The translations under genes and the position numbers were made by a program. Source: Tamlana flava (GTDB taxonomy: Bacteria > Bacteroidota > Bacteroidia > Flavobacteriales > Flavobacteriaceae). From it: a DNA stretch of 64,000 nt. The notes under the pieces were generated by a model, which had not been told where the DNA came from, made no database searches, and was given only the letters and a program-made list of their open reading frames with translations. Where the stretch lies: positions 372,001 through 436,000 of the forward strand of contig NZ_JBGGTX010000001.1 in assembly GCF_041287255.1 (NCBI RefSeq), given 5' to 3'. Shown here piece after piece: positions 60,364 to 64,000 of this stretch (its first letter is position 1; each line of letters begins with the position of its first letter).

Positions 60364-61611
60364 ATGAAAAATTTTACTCTATTTTTTGTTGGGTTTTTCT
60401 GTATTATGGCATTTATTTTTGCTCAAAATGTAGAAGTTAAAACCTATTTCGAAGATCAGCACATTGGGGGACTTGCCGATGATGGAGAAAACATATGGGT
60501 TGGTGTAGATAACTTAGTGGTAGAAATGGATAAAACTTCCTGGGCAACTTTGGCTAGTTATTCAATTCCCTTGTCAAGCTTTGACCCTAATCCAGACAGA
60601 TATGCACGTTCGGTTTTATTGAATAGCAACGGATTGGCCTGGGTATTATGCGCGAATCCATTACCTTACTTGGAAAAGTTTAATGGAGATGATAGTTGGA
60701 CAGAAGTAGCAATACCTGGGTTTCTTACGGGTTTAGCTATTGATAAAGATGACAAGTTATGGTTAGCTACACATAATAATTTATATCAGTATGATGGGAC
60801 AGATTTAGTTAGTTACGATTGGACAAACACTGATATGCCTTCTACTTCCTTTTCTGCAATTGCTGTAGACAATCAGAATAACAAATGGTTGGGTTTAACA
60901 TCAGGACTTGTACTACCAAGATGGGCTCCACCAATGTACTTGGTAAAATTTGATGGTATGCAATTTACCAAGTTCACATCTTCGTACCTAGATGGAAGTG
61001 ATGGCGCCATCCTTTCTATTAGTGTATGTCCTTCCGGAAAAATTTGGATGGGAACTTACGGTAATGGTTTGATTTCCTTTAACGGAGCCAACTGGAACAA
61101 TTATAGTTCATCAAATTCAGAAATACCCCCGGACTCTGTTTGGAATGTCACAGTTGAGGGAGCCAATATCATCTGGATGTCAACCCAAAATGGCTTAACA
61201 CGCTTTGATGGAGTAAATTGGGAGACCTATAATACGGACAATTCCACTTTGCCTTCAAACACCATTAATTCCATTTTAGTAGATGAAAACGGAACAAAAT
61301 GGGTTGGCACCGATAAAGGGCTCATCTCGTTTAAAGGAAATGCCTTAAGCTCTTCGGATAAAAAATTTTCTAAAGTTCAATTTAAATTATTTCCTAATCC
61401 AGCCAACGATTTTTTAACTCTTGAAATTTCACCGGATGCTATTAGCTCAACCATAGAAGTTTTCAATGTTCAAGGCAAATTAATAAAATCAATGAAAATG
61501 ACTAACAATAGTTATATATTGGATATTAGCACTATTTCAAGTGGCATGTATTTTATCCAATTAAAAACCACAAATGGTATGTCCATTAAAAAATTTGTAA
61601 AACAAAATTGA
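60364..61611 (+). CDS. Two-component-regulator-type propeller protein with T9SS type A sorting domain
   Basis: A 415-residue secreted protein. Signal peptide (FFVGFFCIMAFIFAQ), seven-bladed WD-like propeller with repeats such as GKIWMGTYGNGLISFNGANW and NIIWMSTQNGLTRFDGVNWETYN, and a C-terminal T9SS type A domain (VQFKLFPNPANDFLTLEIS to IKKFVKQN). The T9SS domain directs export across the outer membrane and often surface anchoring. Function of the propeller is likely binding. It is preceded by FNR-like box 4 and followed by a terminator. Confidence 0.9.
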   Translation: MKNFTLFFVGFFCIMAFIFAQNVEVKTYFEDQHIGGLADDGENIWVGVDNLVVEMDKTSWATLASYSIPLSSFDPNPDRYARSVLLNSNGLAWVLCANPLPYLEKFNGDDSWTEVAIPGFLTGLAIDKDDKLWLATHNNLYQYDGTDLVSYDWTNTDMPSTSFSAIAVDNQNNKWLGLTSGLVLPRWAPPMYLVKFDGMQFTKFTSSYLDGSDGAILSISVCPSGKIWMGTYGNGLISFNGANWNNYSSSNSEIPPDSVWNVTVEGANIIWMSTQNGLTRFDGVNWETYNTDNSTLPSNTINSILVDENGTKWVGTDKGLISFKGNALSSSDKKFSKVQFKLFPNPANDFLTLEISPDAISSTIEVFNVQGKLIKSMKMTNNSYILDISTISSGMYFIQLKTTNGMSIKKFVKQN

Positions 61612-61655
61612 TTGCAATTTTATATGGATTGGTTTCATTGTTCAAAACCAAATAA

Positions 61656-61693
61656 CACAAAAAAAAGCCGTCTGAAAATCAGAGGGCTTTTTT
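61656..61693 (+). terminator. Rho-independent terminator after the propeller gene
   Basis: AAAAAAGCCGTCTGA and TCAGAGGGCTTTTTT form a stem with one mismatch and a 3-nt loop, ending in T6, about 45 nt after the stop codon. Confidence 0.85.
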
Positions 61694-61730
61694 GAACCTG
61701 CATAAGACTATTTTACTTCTTTTCTTTCCC

Positions 61731-61746
61731 ATTGATGGATATCATT
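61731..61746. promoter_or_regulatory. FNR/CRP-like box 5
   Basis: ATTGATGGATATCATT, 75 nt before the DUF2846 gene start. Fifth copy of the same box. Confidence 0.5.
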
Positions 61747-61821
61747 GTTTAATACTTGATTTGATTTTAACTTAGGGTATTGACTTAAAAAGGAGTAGAA
61801 ATAATTTAAAAACTAGGAATC

Positions 61822-62268
61822 ATGAAAAAATTTTTATCCGCATTTAGCTTATTTCTTTTATTAGTTGGCTGTGCTGCAACCACTCAATACGTTCAGGTTT
61901 CTGACAGCAACAAAAAGAGTAATAATTACAGTAGCGAAACCATGGCTCAGATATATGTGCTCAGACCGAGTTCATTTGGGTCGGCTATAACATTTAAGAT
62001 TTATCAGAACGAAAAGTTCATTGGAGAATTAGGACCTAATAGTTATTTGGCATGGCAAGTTGATCCTGCAAATGGTCAAATAGAAGTAATCAGTAAATCT
62101 GAAAATTATTCTGTGCTATCGGTAACTCCGGAAGCAGGTAAGACTTATTATATCAAGCAAAAAGTCAAAATGGGATGGATTATGGCTAGAACTGACCTAG
62201 AACTGCTTTCAGAAGAAGAAGCCGTTGAAATGCTAAAAAAACTTAAATCTCCTAAAACAAGTGTTTAA
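61822..62268 (+). CDS. DUF2846-like lipoprotein
   Basis: A 148-residue predicted lipoprotein (LFLLLVGCAATTQYV, Cys17). DUF2846 features: QIYVLRPSSFGSAITFKIYQNEKFIGELGPNSYLAWQVDPANGQIEVISKSEN and EAGKTYYIKQKVKMGWIMARTDLELLSEEEA. It is a beta-rich envelope protein of unknown function. FNR-like box 5 is upstream, a terminator follows. Confidence 0.82.
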   Translation: MKKFLSAFSLFLLLVGCAATTQYVQVSDSNKKSNNYSSETMAQIYVLRPSSFGSAITFKIYQNEKFIGELGPNSYLAWQVDPANGQIEVISKSENYSVLSVTPEAGKTYYIKQKVKMGWIMARTDLELLSEEEAVEMLKKLKSPKTSV

Positions 62269-62355
62269 TTCCATTGTCATAAACTCTGTTAAATTTTTTG
62301 GACAGCATATTATTTAGAGAAGATGTTTTGACAAATCAAAAAATATTTTAAAAAC

Positions 62356-62388
62356 AAAATAGCCCTCTGGATCAGAGGGCTATTTTTG
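62356..62388. terminator. Bidirectional terminator between DUF2846 gene and tRNA-Arg
   Basis: AAAATAGCCCTCTG/CAGAGGGCTATTTT stem with GAT loop and T tails on both strands. It can stop the + gene and the - strand tRNA. Confidence 0.88.
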
Positions 62389-62460
62389 ATCGCGACAGGA
62401 TTCGAACCTGTGACCGTCTGCTTAGAAGGCAGATGCTCTATCCAACTGAGCTACGATGTT
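62387..62460 (-). tRNA. tRNA-Arg (TCT anticodon) with defective acceptor stem; possible tRNA pseudogene
   Basis: On - the D arm (GCTC/GAGC), anticodon arm TCTGC/GCAGA around CTTCTAA (anticodon TCT), variable loop and T arm ACAGG/CCTGT around TTCGAAT are intact. The 3' acceptor strand is CGCGATC, calling for GATCGCG at the 5' end, but the sequence before TAGCTC reads AACATCG. A 2-nt (CG) deletion plus a C to G change would explain it; only four pairs (ATCG with CGAT) form, with a bulge. Possible readings: a decayed tRNA, a partial duplicate left by site-specific integration, or a real tRNA with a bulged stem. Confidence 0.65.
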
Positions 62461-62602
62461 TTCTGGTCTTAGTTATTCCTGACAAGGCTTGCGCAAATAA
62501 TGTGCAAAAACTTAACCTTATTAAGTAATAATTTATTTTGTAAAATTAAATATTTTTTAAATTAAAAATCCACAATGGAATTATGATTCTACCGTTCTTA
62601 AT

Positions 62603-63652
62603 TTATTTCTTTATAAGATTCCCTTTCTTATCATAATATTTTGAGTCTTTATTAGGTTGTCCATTTGTAAAATATTCTATTGATTGTAATTCTCCTGTCT
62701 CGTAATAGGTCCTTTTTACACCTGCTTGAACTCCATTTATAAAATTTCCAATTTCATGTAATTGACCATTTTCATGAAAGGTTTTTGCTTCACCCACTTG
62801 TTTCCCATTCTCCAAATTACCTACAAAACGTAATTTCCCACTCTTAAAAAAACCCTTAGTTTCAACTATTTGCAGACCATTTTCAAAATTTGCTATACTA
62901 AATAATTGTCCAGTTTCGTAATAAGTTTTCCATTTACCATTCTGATTTCCATTTTCAAAATTTCCAATTTCCCTTAATTGACCAGTTTCGTAATAAGTTT
63001 TCCATTCACCATTCAGCTTTCCATTTTTAAAATTTCCGATTTCTTGTAATTGACCTGTTTCGTAAAACTTTTTAGCCTCACCAGTTCTTTCATTATTATC
63101 AAAATTACCAACCTCTAATAATTGCCCGGTTTTATAATAAAATTTCGTTATGCCTGTTAATTTACCATCTTCAAAAATTGATATTTTTTGTAATTCACCT
63201 GTATCGTAAAATCCTTTAAACTCACCCATTACCTGATTATTTTCATAATGCGCGATTTCTTTTAATTGTCCATTTTCATAAAACTGTTTAACTTCTCCAT
63301 TTAGTTGACCATTGTCATAATTTTCTAATTGCTGTAATTGACTATTCAAATAAAACTGTTTAATAACACCTTTTAGTTTACCATTTTCATAATTTCCTAT
63401 TTGTTTCAATTGACCATTTTCGTAAAATGTTTTAAACTCTCCATTTAGTTGACCGTTGTCATAATTTTCTAATTGCTGTAATTGACCATTCAAATAAAAC
63501 TGTTTATTTTCACCTATCCTGTTACCATCCAAATCATAATTTTCAATAGATTTTAATTGACCACTTTCATGGTATTCTTTCTTAACTTCTTGAGAAAATG
63601 TTAGACTGGAGAATAAAACAAATACTAAAAAGAATGCCTTTTTTTTCATCAT
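62603..63652 (-). CDS. YwqK/MORN_2-repeat protein, exported
   Basis: A 349-residue protein: signal peptide (FFLVFVLFSSLTFSQ) and 13 tandem repeats of about 24 residues of the MORN_2/YwqK type (GQLKQIGNYENGKLKGVIKQ and similar). Such proteins are annotated as YwqK-family antitoxins, but a repeat-array exported protein may instead bind surface material. Repeats 2 and 4 are almost identical at the DNA level, 144 bp apart, showing recent internal duplication. The next gene on -, 9 nt upstream, is a lipoprotein. Confidence 0.88.
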   Translation of the reverse strand: MMKKKAFFLVFVLFSSLTFSQEVKKEYHESGQLKSIENYDLDGNRIGENKQFYLNGQLQQLENYDNGQLNGEFKTFYENGQLKQIGNYENGKLKGVIKQFYLNSQLQQLENYDNGQLNGEVKQFYENGQLKEIAHYENNQVMGEFKGFYDTGELQKISIFEDGKLTGITKFYYKTGQLLEVGNFDNNERTGEAKKFYETGQLQEIGNFKNGKLNGEWKTYYETGQLREIGNFENGNQNGKWKTYYETGQLFSIANFENGLQIVETKGFFKSGKLRFVGNLENGKQVGEAKTFHENGQLHEIGNFINGVQAGVKRTYYETGELQSIEYFTNGQPNKDSKYYDKKGNLIKK

Positions 63653-63661
63653 AATTGAGTT

Positions 63662-64000
63662 TTATTTATAAATTATTTCTATTGTATTTAATGACCCATT
63701 CATTGGCAATTTCCCTGGATAACTGTAATAAACTGGAGAGTTAGATAATATTGTTAAATTTCCAAAGGGACCTTCATCATTCCAATGATCAAAACACCAC
63801 ATACCCTCGTCATCCGTTACCCCCTGAGCACCCAGAACATTATAATCCCCATAATGAATTAACAAATGAAGACCTCTAATGGGATCTTTACTTTCACTTT
63901 CTACAAATTTGTAACAAGTTGTAATATATTCCCTATCATCAATTTCTTTTTCCGCTGAACAGGAAATCATAAAGAACACTATTAATATCAATTGATCTAT
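63662..64000 (-). CDS. Lipoprotein of unknown function, 5' end at or beyond the window edge
   Basis: At least 109 residues: LILIVFFMISCSAEKEID gives a lipoprotein signal with Cys, then TTCYKFVESESKDPIRGLHLLIH, GAQGVTDDEGMWCFDHW. The frame stays open to the right edge, so the true start may lie outside the window; a TTG near 63991 is possible. A Pro-less beta-sandwich with a carboxypeptidase-regulatory-like feel is suggested by the pattern of PIRGLHLLI and GVTDDEG. It lies 9 nt before the YwqK protein gene and may form an operon with it. Confidence 0.55.
   Translation of the reverse strand: MDQLILIVFFMISCSAEKEIDDREYITTCYKFVESESKDPIRGLHLLIHYGDYNVLGAQGVTDDEGMWCFDHWNDEGPFGNLTILSNSPVYYSYPGKLPMNGSLNTIEIIYK

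Noticed and set aside
62603..63652. CRISPR-like array in the regularly repeated DNA
   Set aside because: Repeats are coding (24-residue YwqK/MORN units), have no spacers and lie in one open frame with a signal peptide.

Overview
The window is AT-rich chromosomal DNA from a member of the Bacteroidetes, most likely a marine Flavobacteriaceae. The case rests on several signs: -7 boxes of the TAnnTTTG type with few Shine-Dalgarno sequences, Bacteroidetes-style lipoprotein signals, a type IX secretion (T9SS) C-terminal domain, a bacillithiol deacetylase (BshB1), a System II CcsBA fusion, and many families best known from flavobacteria (DUF2911, DUF4212, DUF2520, DUF3500). No prophage, transposase, rRNA operon or CRISPR array was seen.

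Layout. 0-16.6 kb is mostly core: a DUF2268 lipoprotein, DinB-like protein, tRNA-His, bshB1, an SLC13 permease, pckA, a HAD phosphatase, mscL, DUF4242, ccsBA, a truncated haemoglobin, and a co-directional run of DUF2520, kdsC, UbiA-type prenyltransferase, maf, small MscS and corA. 16.7-25.8 kb is accessory: single genes, all on +, mostly exported, separated by short imperfect palindromes that give a cassette-like look (SnoaL lipoprotein, ATP-grasp, PQQ-type propeller, P1 peptidase, hydrolase-SnoaL fusion, DUF1905, CPBP protease, DUF3500, trypsin-like lipoprotein). 25.9-31.8 kb carries a lipoprotein with a sigma-54-like promoter, then a PIG-L deacetylase, a 36-residue membrane protein, a sodium:solute symporter and a Gfo/Idh/MocA dehydrogenase ending at a palindromic terminator. 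DUF2911, a GC-rich repeat and an aquaporin-family channel follow.

33.66-44.5 kb is the most interesting region: a probable light/photodamage-response cluster of fifteen genes (TetR-like regulator, ABC1 kinase, flavin reductase, SDR-DUF2867, DUF2256, Fe-S photolyase, an unknown 142-residue protein, TIGR03643, folE, two small paralogues, SDR, TspO, SRPBCC, CPD-type photolyase). Its two transcription units start from regulatory regions with the same architecture: TGTTTAA, 16 nt, TTAAACA, then a -7 box at an identical distance. The Fe-S photolyase is frameshifted in an A-run, which removes its last cluster cysteine. 44.6-55.1 kb holds CIA30, a universal stress protein, a FAH-family hydrolase, then an acetate module: cNMP/CBS/DUF294 protein plus DEDDh exonuclease on +, converging on acs, actP and DUF4212 on -, followed by an AGCS symporter.

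55.2-64 kb has a DUF1624 membrane protein and a TfoX-N protein, then a zone of small lineage-specific lipoproteins. These include three paralogous SCSVYKS lipoproteins, one with a 160-bp tandem duplication that left a dead fragment. The zone also holds a T9SS propeller protein, DUF2846, a tRNA-Arg with a damaged acceptor stem, and a 13-repeat YwqK/MORN protein. Five copies of an FNR/CRP-like box (AWTGAT-NN-ATATCA) lie between these genes.
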